From the NCBI GenBank assembly GCA_949948735.1, contig CATLGV010000004.1:62001-126000 (forward strand): a DNA stretch of 64,000 bases. Reading direction: 5' to 3'. The position numbers and the translations under genes are program-made. Source of the DNA: an uncultured Lachnospiraceae bacterium. Its GTDB lineage: Bacteria > Bacillota > Clostridia > Lachnospirales > Lachnospiraceae. The notes beneath the pieces were generated by a model. It had not been told where the DNA came from. It was given only the letters and a program-made list of their open reading frames with translations, and made no database searches. Positions 41,805-51,709 of this stretch are shown here, piece by piece (the stretch's first letter is position 1; each line of letters begins with the position of its first letter).

Positions 41805-44800
41805 TTATGCGGATTTATTTTTGGTGTGTTCTTTATTGACAGGCGATGTGCCGATTGCGGCGTCGCGGATTGCTCCGGAAGCCTGCCTGGGCTTTTCGGC
41901 TTCTCTGGCAGCGGCTTCTTTGGCAGGGGCATCTTTGACGGCGGCATCTATGACGGCGTCATTTATGACGCTGCTGTCTTTCAGATTTTTCTGCGCCGTT
42001 GAGAGCATCAGCTTAATACGGTTGAGCTGGTTGACCTCCGAAGCGCCCGGGTCATAGTCGATAGCGACAATGTTTGCCTCGGGATGGCGCCGGCGCAGCT
42101 CCTTGATAACGCCCTTGCCCACTACGTGGTTGGGCAGACAGCCAAACGGCTGCGTACATACAATATTGGGCGTGCCTGTATGTATCAGCTCCAGCATCTC
42201 ACCGGTAAGGAACCATCCTTCCCCGGTCTGGTTGCCGAGCGAGACGATTTCGGAAGCATTCCTTGCGGTCTCATAGATGTCCGCAGGAGCGGTAAAGTGC
42301 CTGCTCGCCGCAAAAGCCTCTGACATGGGCCTGCGCAGCATCTGAATGGCCTTGATGCCAAGCCTGCTCAGGTCCGCGCCCTTCTTGCCGGTGCCGAGGT
42401 TTTCTGCCTTATACAGCTGGTTATAGAAGCAGTAGAACATAAAGTCCATCAGGTCGGGTACGACTGCCTCTGCGCCCTCCTGCTCAAGAAGCTCGACAAG
42501 ACGGTTATTCGCGGCGGGAGAGAACTTTACAAGGATCTCTCCGACAACGCCGACACGCGGCTTTTGAATCGCCAGTGTCGGGATTGCGTCAAACTCCGCG
42601 ATCATCTCCCGGCACATCCGTTTGTAGCGGCCAAAGGACAGATATTTACGGCCAAGGAAATCGCAGCACTTTTTAATCCATTTCTGATGCACCTCGTTTA
42701 CGGAGCCGGGAACGGCCTCGTAAGGGCGCATCCGGTATACGCAGCGCATAAAGATGTCGCCGAAATTGACGGCATATACGGCGCGCAGCAGAAGCATCGG
42801 GCTGAGCTTAAAGCCCGGATTGCTCTCCAGCTTTGACAGATTAATCGAGATAACCGGTATCTGCGGATAGCCGGCCTTTTCCAGGGCACGGCGGATAAAA
42901 CCGATGTAATTTGTCGCACGGCAGCCGCCGCCGGTTTGTGACATGACAACTGCCAGCTGCGAGGTGTCATATTTTCCGGAAAGCACCGCTTCCATGATCT
43001 GCCCTACCACCAGAAGAGATGGATAGCAGGCGTCATTGTTTACATATTTCAGGCCGACGTCCACACTGTTGCGGTTGTCGTTATTCAATACGACCAGATT
43101 ATAGCCGCATCTGCGGAAGGTTGGTTCCAGCAAATCAAAGTGAATCGGAGACATCTGCGGGCATAAAATCGTATAGGTCTTTCGCATTTCCTTTGTGAAA
43201 AGGACGCGGTTCATCCTGCTCGAGCGGATGGTGCGCGTCTGGCCGCGCTGTTCGCGCACACGGATGGCGGAGAGCAACGATCGGATTCGAATCCGGGCGG
43301 CGCCAAGGTTATTGACCTCGTCAATCTTGAGACAGGTATAAATCTTGCCGGAACCGGTCAGAATGTCGTTTACCTGGTCGGTAGTAACGGCGTCAAGCCC
43401 GCAGCCAAAGGAGTTGAGCTGAATCAAATCAATATCATCCCGCGTCTTAACATAGCTTGCGGCGGCGTAAAGCCGGGAATGGTACATCCACTGGTCGGAT
43501 ACAATCAGCGGGCGCTCCGGTTTTGCCAGATGGGAGACGGAATCCTCCGTCAGTACCGCGATGCCGTATGAGGTAATCAGCTCGGGAATACCGTGGTTAA
43601 TCTCCGGATCAATATGATAAGGCCGTCCTGCAAGCACGATGCCCCGTGTTCCGCTTTCCTCCAGATAGGAGAGCACCTCCTCTCCCTTTCTGTACATGTC
43701 CTGGCGCACAGCCTCCAGCTCATGCCAGCCGGCTTCAACGGCGGCATTCAGCTCATCTACGGGAATATCCGGAAATTCTTTTGTGAGAGCCTGCGCAATC
43801 AGGGAAGGCTCCCGGAAGGACATAAACGGATTTTTGAAAATCACCTCGCCGCGTCCGATAGCCTCTACATTGTTCTTGATATTTTCGGAATAAGAGGTGA
43901 CAATCGGGCAGTTATAGTGATTGTTGGCGTCCTCAAATTCGTTCCGCTCATAAAACAGGGACGGATAGAAGATAAAGTCCACGTTCTGTCCAATCAGCCA
44001 TTCAATATGGCCGTGCGCAAGCTTTGCGGGGTAGCACTCCGACTCGCTGGGGATGGATTCGATTCCCAGTTCGTAAATTTTGCGGTTGGACACCGGCGAC
44101 AGTACGACCTGATACTTCAGCTTCGTAAAAAATGTATACCAGAACGGATAGTTTTCGTACATATTCAGAACACGCGGGATTCCCACGCGTCCGCGGACAG
44201 CTTCAGCGCCGGAGAGCGGTTCATAGGAAAACAGCCGCTTCAATTTGTAGGCAAAGAGATTCGGAACGGTGTCGTCTGTCCTATCCTTGCCAAGGCCGCG
44301 TTCACAGCGGTTTCCGGAGATAAAGCTTCTGCCGTCGGAAAACTTGTTGACCGTCAGACGGCAGGAATTGGTACAGCCCCGGCACTTCACAAGGGAGGTG
44401 TTAAAGGTGAGGCTGTCAATCTGCTCAATGGTCAGCATGGTAGTGGGAACCTCCGGTGCGGCCTGGTAACGTTCTCTTGCGATAAGTGCGGCGCCGAACG
44501 CGCCCATGATTCCGGCAATATCAGGTCTTACAGCCTCGCAGTCCGCAATTTTCTCAAAGCTTCTGAGAACGGCGTCATTGTAGAAGGTGCCGCCCTGAAC
44601 AACGATATTTTTCCCAAGCTCGCTGGCGTCGGAAACCTTGATAACCTTAAACAGCGCGTTCTTTATGACGGAGTACGCAAGACCGGCGGAAATATCAGAT
44701 ACCTCCGCGCCCTCCTTCTGCGCCTGCTTCACCTTGGAATTCATAAACACGGTGCAGCGGGTACCCAAATCAATCGGGTGCTTTGCAAACAGCGCGGCCT

Positions 44801-46208
44801 TTGCAAAGTCTTCCACGCTGTAATTCAATGATTTCGCAAAGGTTTCGATAAAGGAGCCGCAGCCGGAGGAGCAGGCTTCGTTGAGCTGCACGGAGTCAAC
44901 GGTCTGATTTTTGATCTTGATGCATTTCATATCCTGGCCGCCGATGTCAATAATGCAGTCCACGTCGGGATTAAAGAACGCAGCCGCATAGTAATGGGCA
45001 ACGGTCTCGACCTCGCCCTCATCCAGCATAAAGGCGGCCTTAAATAAAGCTTCCCCGTAGCCGGTTGAGCAGGAGCGCACAATCTGTGCGTCCGCGGGAA
45101 GAAGCCTGAATATTTCCTGAATGGAGGCAATCGCGGTATTCAGCGGATTGCCGTTGTTATTGCTGTAGAATGAATAGAGCAGGGTACCGTCTTCGGCGAC
45201 GACGGCAATCTTTGTCGTTGTCGAGCCGGCGTCAATGCCCAGAAAGCATTTCCCGTGATACGCCTGCAGGGCGGCATTTTTGACATGATGCGCGCCGTGG
45301 CGCCGCTGAAATGATATGTATTCGTCCTCGTCCGCAAACAGCGGTTCCATGCGGGCAACTTCAAATTCCATTTTGATATCGGACGCGAGCTTGCCGACCA
45401 TCTCCTCCATCGTATAGGATACTTCTTCTTTGGCGTTCAGGGCGGAGCCGATTGCGGCAAAGAGGTGGGAGTTGTCGGTGTTGATAATATGCTCGTCGTC
45501 AAGCTTCAGGGTGCGGATAAAGGCGGCCTTGAGCTCTGACAGGAAGTGCAGCGGGCCGCCCAGAAACGCGACATGGCCGCGGATAGGCTTACCGCAGGCA
45601 AGTCCGCTGATGGTCTGGTTGACTACCGCCTGGAAAATCGAAGCGGACAAGTCCTCCTTCGTGGCGCCTTCATTGATAAGCGGCTGGATATCTGTCTTGG
45701 CGAATACGCCGCAGCGCGCCGCGATTGTATATAAAGAATGGTAGCCTTTGGCATATTCGTTCAGGCCGGAGGCGTCCGTCTGAATCAGCGAAGCCATCTG
45801 GTCGATGAAGGAGCCGGTGCCGCCTGCGCAGATACCGTTCATACGCTGTTCCACATTGCCGCCTTCAAAATAAATGATTTTCGCGTCCTCGCCGCCAAGC
45901 TCGATCGCGACGTCTGTCCTGGGCGCCAGCTCCTGCAGTGCGGTGGAAACGGAGATAACCTCCTGCACAAAGGGAACGGCAAGGTGGTTGGCAAGCGTCA
46001 GACCGCCTGATCCCGTAATCATCGGATGGAGCGTGATATTGCCAAGCAGCCCGTAAGCATCCTGCAGCAGGTTGGAAAGAGTTTCTCTGATATTTGCATA
46101 ATGCCGCCTGTAATCAGAGAATAATAAATGATGCGAAGCATCTAAAATCGCGACCTTGACGGTAGTGGAGCCGATATCAATGCCGAGTGTATAAAATTCT
46201 TTACTCAT
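41805..46208 (-). CDS. Giant acyl-CoA dehydratase activase-related protein (two BadF/HgdC ATPase domains, DUF2229, HgdB-like region)
   Basis: The 1467-residue protein joins several modules of the 2-hydroxyacyl-CoA dehydratase system. ASKHA ATPase domain 1 begins [20 protein letters not shown] and contains [15 protein letters not shown]. Domain 2 (from about 320) begins [17 protein letters not shown] and contains [15 protein letters not shown], with the iron-sulfur Cys of the activase type. A Cys-rich link [15 protein letters not shown], a DUF2229 region (about 660-880) and a C-terminal part resembling dehydratase subunit HgdB follow. The tail is Ala/Lys-rich. Known activases use ATP to push an electron into the dehydratase. 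No dehydratase or CoA-transferase gene is near, so the substrate is unknown. Confidence 0.9.
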   Translation of the reverse strand: MSKEFYTLGIDIGSTTVKVAILDASHHLLFSDYRRHYANIRETLSNLLQDAYGLLGNITLHPMITGSGGLTLANHLAVPFVQEVISVSTALQELAPRTDVAIELGGEDAKIIYFEGGNVEQRMNGICAGGTGSFIDQMASLIQTDASGLNEYAKGYHSLYTIAARCGVFAKTDIQPLINEGATKEDLSASIFQAVVNQTISGLACGKPIRGHVAFLGGPLHFLSELKAAFIRTLKLDDEHIINTDNSHLFAAIGSALNAKEEVSYTMEEMVGKLASDIKMEFEVARMEPLFADEDEYISFQRRHGAHHVKNAALQAYHGKCFLGIDAGSTTTKIAVVAEDGTLLYSFYSNNNGNPLNTAIASIQEIFRLLPADAQIVRSCSTGYGEALFKAAFMLDEGEVETVAHYYAAAFFNPDVDCIIDIGGQDMKCIKIKNQTVDSVQLNEACSSGCGSFIETFAKSLNYSVEDFAKAALFAKHPIDLGTRCTVFMNSKVKQAQKEGAEVSDISAGLAYSVIKNALFKVIKVSDASELGKNIVVQGGTFYNDAVLRSFEKIADCEAVRPDIAGIMGAFGAALIARERYQAAPEVPTTMLTIEQIDSLTFNTSLVKCRGCTNSCRLTVNKFSDGRSFISGNRCERGLGKDRTDDTVPNLFAYKLKRLFSYEPLSGAEAVRGRVGIPRVLNMYENYPFWYTFFTKLKYQVVLSPVSNRKIYELGIESIPSESECYPAKLAHGHIEWLIGQNVDFIFYPSLFYERNEFEDANNHYNCPIVTSYSENIKNNVEAIGRGEVIFKNPFMSFREPSLIAQALTKEFPDIPVDELNAAVEAGWHELEAVRQDMYRKGEEVLSYLEESGTRGIVLAGRPYHIDPEINHGIPELITSYGIAVLTEDSVSHLAKPERPLIVSDQWMYHSRLYAAASYVKTRDDIDLIQLNSFGCGLDAVTTDQVNDILTGSGKIYTCLKIDEVNNLGAARIRIRSLLSAIRVREQRGQTRTIRSSRMNRVLFTKEMRKTYTILCPQMSPIHFDLLEPTFRRCGYNLVVLNNDNRNSVDVGLKYVNNDACYPSLLVVGQIMEAVLSGKYDTSQLAVVMSQTGGGCRATNYIGFIRRALEKAGYPQIPVISINLSKLESNPGFKLSPMLLLRAVYAVNFGDIFMRCVYRMRPYEAVPGSVNEVHQKWIKKCCDFLGRKYLSFGRYKRMCREMIAEFDAIPTLAIQKPRVGVVGEILVKFSPAANNRLVELLEQEGAEAVVPDLMDFMFYCFYNQLYKAENLGTGKKGADLSRLGIKAIQMLRRPMSEAFAASRHFTAPADIYETARNASEIVSLGNQTGEGWFLTGEMLELIHTGTPNIVCTQPFGCLPNHVVGKGVIKELRRRHPEANIVAIDYDPGASEVNQLNRIKLMLSTAQKNLKDSSVINDAVIDAAVKDAPAKEAAAREAEKPRQASGAIRDAAIGTSPVNKEHTKNKSA

Positions 46209-46282
46209 GTAATAACCATGCCTTTCTAAATATCAACAATATAAATAGTGACACAAAGAAACTATTTAAACATACATTTGCT

Positions 46283-46311
46283 ATTATACGACAGTGCTTA
46301 AAAAAAGGCAA
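46283..46311 (-). promoter_or_regulatory. Sigma-A promoter of the activase-related gene
   Basis: On the minus strand TTGCCT (46311-46306), a 17-bp spacer and the perfect -10 TATAAT (46288-46283) lie 75 bp before the start. Confidence 0.7.
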
Positions 46312-46458
46312 CCAAACAGAAGCTTAAAAGTTCGTGAAAAATCGCGAAAATTATTCCAAATATGGAGATATCAGGGCAGAAGGCGGGATGTCCGTGCTTT
46401 AGCATATGTTGCAAAATCTTAAAAAAGTATTATTTTTTATAAGTGAAATTGAGATTGG

Positions 46459-46487
46459 TTTACTTTTTGCCCGGTGAATGATACAAT
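46459..46487 (+). promoter_or_regulatory. Sigma-A promoter of the rhomboid-like gene
   Basis: TTTACT (46459-46464), a 17-bp spacer and TACAAT (46482-46487) lie 50 bp before the start. The 330-bp intergenic region holds this and the divergent minus-strand promoter and nothing else evident. Confidence 0.65.
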
Positions 46488-46537
46488 GGTAAGAAAATGG
46501 CGTCCGCCGGGACTGGAAGGAAGGGCTTGGTTATAAT

Positions 46538-47419
46538 ATGAATTTTTTGAATAAGCTTGAAAGAAAATTTGGGAGATACGCGATTTCAAACATATCCCTG
46601 TATTTGATTTTGTGCTATGCATGCGGATACCTGATCAATTTGATTAATCCTGCATTTCTGAATTATCTTACGCTCAATCCCTATATGATTCTGCGTGGTC
46701 AGGTCTGGCGGATTGTTACGTGGATTATCGTCCCCCCCTCCGGGCTGGATTTCTGGACGATTATTATGCTGTATTTCTATTATTCCATCGGTACGAGCCT
46801 GGAGCGGACATGGGGGGCTTTTTATTACAATGTCTATCTGTTTATGGGCATGATTTTTACCGTGCTCGGCAGCTTTGTGATTATGGGCCTGAGCTATATT
46901 TCCGGCACCAGCCTGAACGTAACGATGCTTTTGGGCGGAGAGGCATATTATTTTGAATATATCGCGCTGTTTTTCAGCACGTATTATATTAATATGTCAA
47001 TTTTCCTTGCCTTTGCCGCCACTTTCCCGAATGTGCAGGTGCTTTTGATGTTTATTATTCCCATCAAGGTGAAATGGATGGGCGTGGTGTACGGAATACT
47101 GCTGGTGGCGTCGATGGTGCAGGGCGGTGTTATTATCCGGATTGTCATCGGGGCGTCCCTGCTGAACTTTGTGGTATTTTTCCTGATGACGCGCCGGGGG
47201 CTTGGTATGCGGATATCACCCAGACAGGTCAGGCGGCGTCACGAGTACCGGCAGGAGGTAAAAAAGGCAAGGCCGGTCTCCATCTCCAGACATAAGTGCG
47301 CGGTCTGCGGGAAGAACAGTGAGGATAATCCGGACGTGGAGTTCCGATTCTGCTCCAAGTGCAATGGGAATTACGAGTACTGTCAGGATCATTTGTTTAC
47401 GCATACACATGTCAGATAG
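46538..47419 (+). CDS. Rhomboid-like integral membrane protein with C-terminal zinc ribbon
   Basis: The 293-residue protein has about six membrane segments in a rhomboid-like arrangement. The segment RGQVWRIVTWIIVPP resembles the rhomboid first loop (QPWRLVTYMF type). The catalytic GxSG serine and the following helix His of active rhomboid proteases are not evident: the expected region reads GTSLNVTMLLGGEAYYFEY. The cytosolic tail has CAVC-CSKC-CQDH ligands of a zinc ribbon. It is therefore more likely a rhomboid or derlin-type pseudoprotease than a protease. Function is unknown. Confidence 0.75.
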   Translation: MNFLNKLERKFGRYAISNISLYLILCYACGYLINLINPAFLNYLTLNPYMILRGQVWRIVTWIIVPPSGLDFWTIIMLYFYYSIGTSLERTWGAFYYNVYLFMGMIFTVLGSFVIMGLSYISGTSLNVTMLLGGEAYYFEYIALFFSTYYINMSIFLAFAATFPNVQVLLMFIIPIKVKWMGVVYGILLVASMVQGGVIIRIVIGASLLNFVVFFLMTRRGLGMRISPRQVRRRHEYRQEVKKARPVSISRHKCAVCGKNSEDNPDVEFRFCSKCNGNYEYCQDHLFTHTHVR

Positions 47420-47453
47420 CGCATATGGCGCCGGGGGCAACAGGCCATATGCG
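47420..47453 (+). terminator. Hairpin after the rhomboid-like gene
   Basis: CGCATATGGC (47420-47429) pairs perfectly with GCCATATGCG (47444-47453) around 14 bases. No T tract follows, so termination is uncertain; it may stabilise the mRNA end. Confidence 0.45.
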
Positions 47454-47502
47454 GCATGTCGACATATCAACATTATTCATATGAAAGAGGTGTCTGTACT
47501 GC

Positions 47503-48261
47503 ATGGAATTAAACGAGTTTACATTTGCAAGAGTCCTGAAGGAGCTTAAGGACACCGCGAGGCTGCAGGGGAACCTTCTGACCAGCGCGCAGATTGCGGA
47601 GGCCTTTGGGACGTGGCAGCTGGAGGAAGAGCGGATGGCCCTGATACACGGTTATCTGCGGGAGAATCATATCGGCATTGATACGCCGGATGAGTCCGGG
47701 GAGCGCTTATCCGGTGAGGACGCCGGATTCCTCTCGATGTATCTGCATGAGTTAAAAGCGCTGCCGAAGGCCTCTGACGGGGAACGGCGCGCGGTTATGA
47801 TGTCCGCGATGGCGGGGGATAAGGATGCGCAGGCGAGGCTTTTGGAGCTTTTTCTGCCGCAGGTGGTTGAAATATCAAAGCTCTACGCGGGACAGGGAGC
47901 GCTTGTGGAGGATTTGATCGGCGAGGGAAATGTTGCAGCCGCGGCAGGTGTGGCGATGCTGGACTGTGTGGAGACGGTTGATGAGATAGAGGGCTTCATC
48001 GGGCGGCTGGTGATGGATGCGATGGAGCGCTGTATCACGGACGACATGGACAACAGGCAGACGGATGAGACCGTGCTCGAGCGGGTGAACCTTGTCAACG
48101 ACAAGGCAAAGGAGCTGTATGACAATCTGATGCGCAAGGTGACCGTGAAGGAGGTCGCGGTGGAGCTTGGCATGGATGAGGAGGCGGTGCGGGAGGCGGT
48201 AAAGCTTTCCGTAAATAATATCGCGTATATAGCGGATGGAGGGACGGATGACAACGGATGA
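47503..48261 (+). CDS. Divergent sigma-70-like protein lacking region 4
   Basis: The 252-residue protein resembles group 3 sigma factors. Residues about 75-90 (FLSMYLHELKALPKASDGER) look like region 1.2. Residues 100-155 (RLLELFLPQVVEISKLYAGQ, VEDLIGEGNVAAAAGVAML) look like regions 2.1-2.2. A helix-turn-helix near 215-240 (TVKEVAVELGMDEEAVREAV) could be region 3. The chain then ends, so the -35-binding region 4 is missing, and the aromatic DNA-melting residues of region 2.3 are weak. An upstream GAAAGAGGTG site is present. The gene overlaps the next by 14 bp. It may be a degenerate sigma factor or a polymerase-binding regulator. Confidence 0.75.
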   Translation: MELNEFTFARVLKELKDTARLQGNLLTSAQIAEAFGTWQLEEERMALIHGYLRENHIGIDTPDESGERLSGEDAGFLSMYLHELKALPKASDGERRAVMMSAMAGDKDAQARLLELFLPQVVEISKLYAGQGALVEDLIGEGNVAAAAGVAMLDCVETVDEIEGFIGRLVMDAMERCITDDMDNRQTDETVLERVNLVNDKAKELYDNLMRKVTVKEVAVELGMDEEAVREAVKLSVNNIAYIADGGTDDNG

Positions 48262-48712
48262 GATGAATACGCCGGCAGACGGCGAAGGCGTTGTACGGGC
48301 GGATACAAAGAATGAAGATTTCAAGTATGTCCTTCAGGACGTGAGCAGCCTTTATTTCGGAAGAGAGCTGACTTATGCGGAGATGCTCGACAGAGAGGAT
48401 GTCCCGTTCAAATTTAAGGCGATTGTCAACGGCTGCATACAAAAGGACGCCGGCCTGGATAAGACGCTTGCGGAGCATTTGCTTGACATTACGCAGGAGC
48501 AGTTTTCCTACAGGGTTTACGAGCAGCTCAAGCTGTCCGTAAAGATATGCTGTAAAAAGGAAAAAGGCGGAAGGAAAAAGGATAAGTGGGTGCACAAGGG
48601 CTGTACGATACGACAGTTTTGTGAAACATATCAGGCCAGGGCGGCAGCAGGAGACGTCCGGATAGAGGAGGTTTCCATTTCGAAGCTTGCGCTGATGGTA
48701 ACCAGCGTCTAG
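48248..48712 (+). CDS. Hypothetical protein translationally coupled to the sigma-like gene
   Basis: The 154-residue protein is soluble and not recognised. It has an acidic start, helices KFKAIVNGCIQKDAG and KTLAEHLLDITQEQFSYRVY, and a basic stretch CCKKEKGGRKKDKWVHKG, followed by a possible helix-turn-helix-like end (TIRQFCETYQARAAAGDVRI). ATG 48248 lies 14 bp inside the sigma-like gene with GGAGGG before it; this overlap suggests the two proteins act together. Confidence 0.7.
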   Translation: MTTDEMNTPADGEGVVRADTKNEDFKYVLQDVSSLYFGRELTYAEMLDREDVPFKFKAIVNGCIQKDAGLDKTLAEHLLDITQEQFSYRVYEQLKLSVKICCKKEKGGRKKDKWVHKGCTIRQFCETYQARAAAGDVRIEEVSISKLALMVTSV

Positions 48713-48747
48713 ACGGACAAACAGTAACATAAAATGGAGGATGGGTT

Positions 48748-51675
48748 ATGAAAAGGGTAGAAGATGTAGCAGCATATGAAGTTGTGGAGAAAAGGGAGCT
48801 TACGGATATTCATTCTACGGGATATCTGCTCCGTCATAAAAAAACGGGAGCGCGTGTGGCGCTTTTGAGCAATGAGGATGACAATAAGGTGTTTCACATA
48901 GGCTTCCGCACACCGCCGGAGGATTCGACAGGCGTTCCGCATATTATAGAGCATTCCGTTCTCTGCGGCTCTGAGCTTTTTCCGGTGAAGGATCCGTTTG
49001 TGGAGCTGGTAAAGGGCTCTCTCAACACCTTTTTAAATGCGATGACTTATCCGGATAAGACGGTGTATCCGGTCGCAAGCTGTAATGACAAGGATTTTCA
49101 GAATTTAATGCATGTTTATCTGGACGCGGTATTTTACCCCAATATATATAAGGAAGAAAAAATATTTATGCAGGAGGGCTGGCACTATGAGATGGAGAGT
49201 GCAGACAGCCCGCTGACGTTCAACGGCGTTGTGTATAATGAGATGAAGGGCGCCTTTTCGTCCCCCGACGCGGTGAACGACCGGGAGGTGCTTCATGCGC
49301 TGTTTCCGGATACCGCGTACGGTGTGGAGTCGGGAGGAGACCCGGATAATATCCCCGATCTCACCTATAAGCAGTTTCTGGCGTTTCACGGCCGCTACTA
49401 TCATCCGTCCAACAGTTATATTTATCTTTATGGCGATATGGATATGGCGGAGAAGCTGGAATGGATGGACGAGCAGTACCTGAGCCGGTTTGACCGGCTT
49501 GAGATTGATTCCACGGTAAAGCTGCAGAAGCCTTTTGACGGGCCAAGACAGATTGAACGGGAATACCCGGTGATGGATGGGGAGTCTCTGGAGAATAATA
49601 CGTACCTCTCTTATAATACGGTGGTCGGAACCAGCCTTGATAAGGAGCTGTATTACGCAATGCAGATATTGGAATACGCAATCTGCGCCTCATCAGCAGC
49701 GCCCTTAAAGCTTGCCCTGATTCACAGGAATATCGGCACGGAGGTTTACTCCGTCTATGATAACGGAATCTACCAGCCGTATTTTTCGATTGTGGCCAAG
49801 AATGCCAACGACAGCCAGAAAGAGGAATTTGTGGCGACGATTGAGGAGGAGCTGGCGCGCCTTGTCCGGGAAGGAATAGATAAAAAGGCGCTGCTGGCGG
49901 GCCTGAATTATTATGAATTCCGATACAGGGAGGCGGATTTCGGATCGTATCCCAAGGGACTGATGTACGGTCTGCAAATGTTTGATTCGTGGCTGTACGA
50001 TGAGAACATGCCGTTTGACATGATAGAAGCGATAGAGGTGTTCCGCACGCTGAAGGATAAGATTGACACAGATTATTATGAAGGGCTGATTGAGAAATAC
50101 CTGATCAATAACCCGCATAAGGCCGTGGTGGCCCTGTCTCCCCGGGAAGGAATGAACGCCCGTAAGGAGAAGGCGCTTGCGGAGAAGCTGCAGGCCTACA
50201 AGGAGAGCCTTGGTGCGGAGGAAATCGAGAAAATTGTCGCGGATACGAAGGCGCTTAAGGCGTATCAGGAGGCGGAGGACGCACCGGAGGAGCTGGCGAA
50301 AATCCCGATGCTCCGGCGTGAGGACATGAAAAAGGAGGCAGAGGGCTTTGTCAACGAGGTGCGGGAAATCGACGGCACCAAGGTTCTATTCCACGATATA
50401 GCAACGAACGGAATTGCATATATCCGCCTGATTTTTGACGCGTCGAATATTCCGGCGGAGCTGTTTTCGTATATCGGCGTACTCAAAAATATCCTGGGCT
50501 ATGTGGATACGCAGCACTACGATTTCGGTGCGCTCTATAATGAAATGAATATCCATACCGGCGGCATCACGAGTACAGTGAACACTTACGTGAATGCAAA
50601 GAACCTGAATGAATACAAGCTGACCTTTGAGGTCAAAACAAAAGCGATGTACGGGGAGCTGGGTGCGGCATTTGAGCTGCTGACAGAGATTATGACGGCC
50701 TCAAGCCTTGCGGATCAGGGCAGGATACTGGAAATCATTGAGGAGCTAAAGTCCAGAATGCAGAGCGATATGACCTCGGCGGGACATTCTCTGGCAGCAG
50801 TCCGTGCAATGTCTTATTTCAGCGAGACGGCGGCGGTTTCGGAGCTGGTGAGCGGGATTCCCTGTTACCGGCTGCTGGAGAAGCTGACCGGCGATTTTGA
50901 CGCGAATAAGGAGGAGCTGACGCAAAAGCTGACGACGCTTATCCGATGCATTTTCCGGCCTGAAAATATGATGGTGGATATTACGGCGTCCCGGGAAGGG
51001 CTGCAGCCGCTGGAGAAGCTTGTGCCGCAGCTTAAGGCAAAGCTTTACACGCAGGAGGTTCCAGGGGCACTCTTTGCGCTGGAGCCAAAGAAGAAAAACG
51101 AGGCATTTTCTACTTCCGCTCAGATTCAGTATGTGTGCCGCGCGGGCAGCTTCAAGCGCGGGAAGGATTACCCGTATACCGGTGCGCTTCGTGCATTGAA
51201 GGTGATTTTGGGATACGATTATCTGTGGAACAATGTCCGTGTAAAGGGCGGGGCTTACGGCTGCATGTGCAATTTCGGCAAGACCGGCGACAGCTATTTT
51301 GTATCGTACAGAGATCCGAATCTGAAGAAAACCATTGATACCTTTGAGCGGGCGGGCGCGTATCTTCGAGGCTTTACCGCGGATGAGAAGGCGATGACGA
51401 AATATATTATCGGTGCGGTCAGTGAGCTGGATGTTCCGCTGACGCCTGCGCAGAAGGGCGCCCGCTCATCGAGTGCATATCTGACCAACCTGGAATGGGA
51501 GGAGCTTCAGCGGGAGCGCGATGAGCTTTTGTCGTGTACGGAGAAGGACATCCGGGGACTTGCGGATTATATGGATGCGATTATGGCGGAAGAGGCGGTC
51601 TGCGTTGTCGGCAACGGTCAGGCGATTGACGAGAACCGGGCGCTGTTTGGCAGCGTCGAGAACCTGTTTCATTAA
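48748..51675 (+). CDS. M16C-family zinc metallopeptidase (presequence protease-like)
   Basis: The 975-residue peptidase has the inverted zinc motif HIIEH (His65, Glu68, His69) in STGVPHIIEHSVLCGSELF, with the family segments FPVKDPFVELVKGSLNTFLN and YPDKTVYPVASCNDKDFQNL. The downstream Glu ligand is in NEMKGAFSSPDA. Four M16 domains, the later ones inactive, fold into a chamber that degrades peptides. It matches the single-chain PreP/Cym1 type (about 970 residues). There is no signal peptide, so it is cytosolic. A GGAGG site precedes the start. Confidence 0.93.
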   Translation: MKRVEDVAAYEVVEKRELTDIHSTGYLLRHKKTGARVALLSNEDDNKVFHIGFRTPPEDSTGVPHIIEHSVLCGSELFPVKDPFVELVKGSLNTFLNAMTYPDKTVYPVASCNDKDFQNLMHVYLDAVFYPNIYKEEKIFMQEGWHYEMESADSPLTFNGVVYNEMKGAFSSPDAVNDREVLHALFPDTAYGVESGGDPDNIPDLTYKQFLAFHGRYYHPSNSYIYLYGDMDMAEKLEWMDEQYLSRFDRLEIDSTVKLQKPFDGPRQIEREYPVMDGESLENNTYLSYNTVVGTSLDKELYYAMQILEYAICASSAAPLKLALIHRNIGTEVYSVYDNGIYQPYFSIVAKNANDSQKEEFVATIEEELARLVREGIDKKALLAGLNYYEFRYREADFGSYPKGLMYGLQMFDSWLYDENMPFDMIEAIEVFRTLKDKIDTDYYEGLIEKYLINNPHKAVVALSPREGMNARKEKALAEKLQAYKESLGAEEIEKIVADTKALKAYQEAEDAPEELAKIPMLRREDMKKEAEGFVNEVREIDGTKVLFHDIATNGIAYIRLIFDASNIPAELFSYIGVLKNILGYVDTQHYDFGALYNEMNIHTGGITSTVNTYVNAKNLNEYKLTFEVKTKAMYGELGAAFELLTEIMTASSLADQGRILEIIEELKSRMQSDMTSAGHSLAAVRAMSYFSETAAVSELVSGIPCYRLLEKLTGDFDANKEELTQKLTTLIRCIFRPENMMVDITASREGLQPLEKLVPQLKAKLYTQEVPGALFALEPKKKNEAFSTSAQIQYVCRAGSFKRGKDYPYTGALRALKVILGYDYLWNNVRVKGGAYGCMCNFGKTGDSYFVSYRDPNLKKTIDTFERAGAYLRGFTADEKAMTKYIIGAVSELDVPLTPAQKGARSSSAYLTNLEWEELQRERDELLSCTEKDIRGLADYMDAIMAEEAVCVVGNGQAIDENRALFGSVENLFH

Positions 51676-51709
51676 ATGTCTGTATAGCGGAAAGGGATTG
51701 GTATCGCAT

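Noticed and set aside
43593-44831. Long open frame (412 codons) on the plus strand opposite the activase gene
   Set aside because: It is antisense to a clearly coding, motif-rich protein. Its composition is that of a mirrored frame and it has no ribosome site or recognisable domain.
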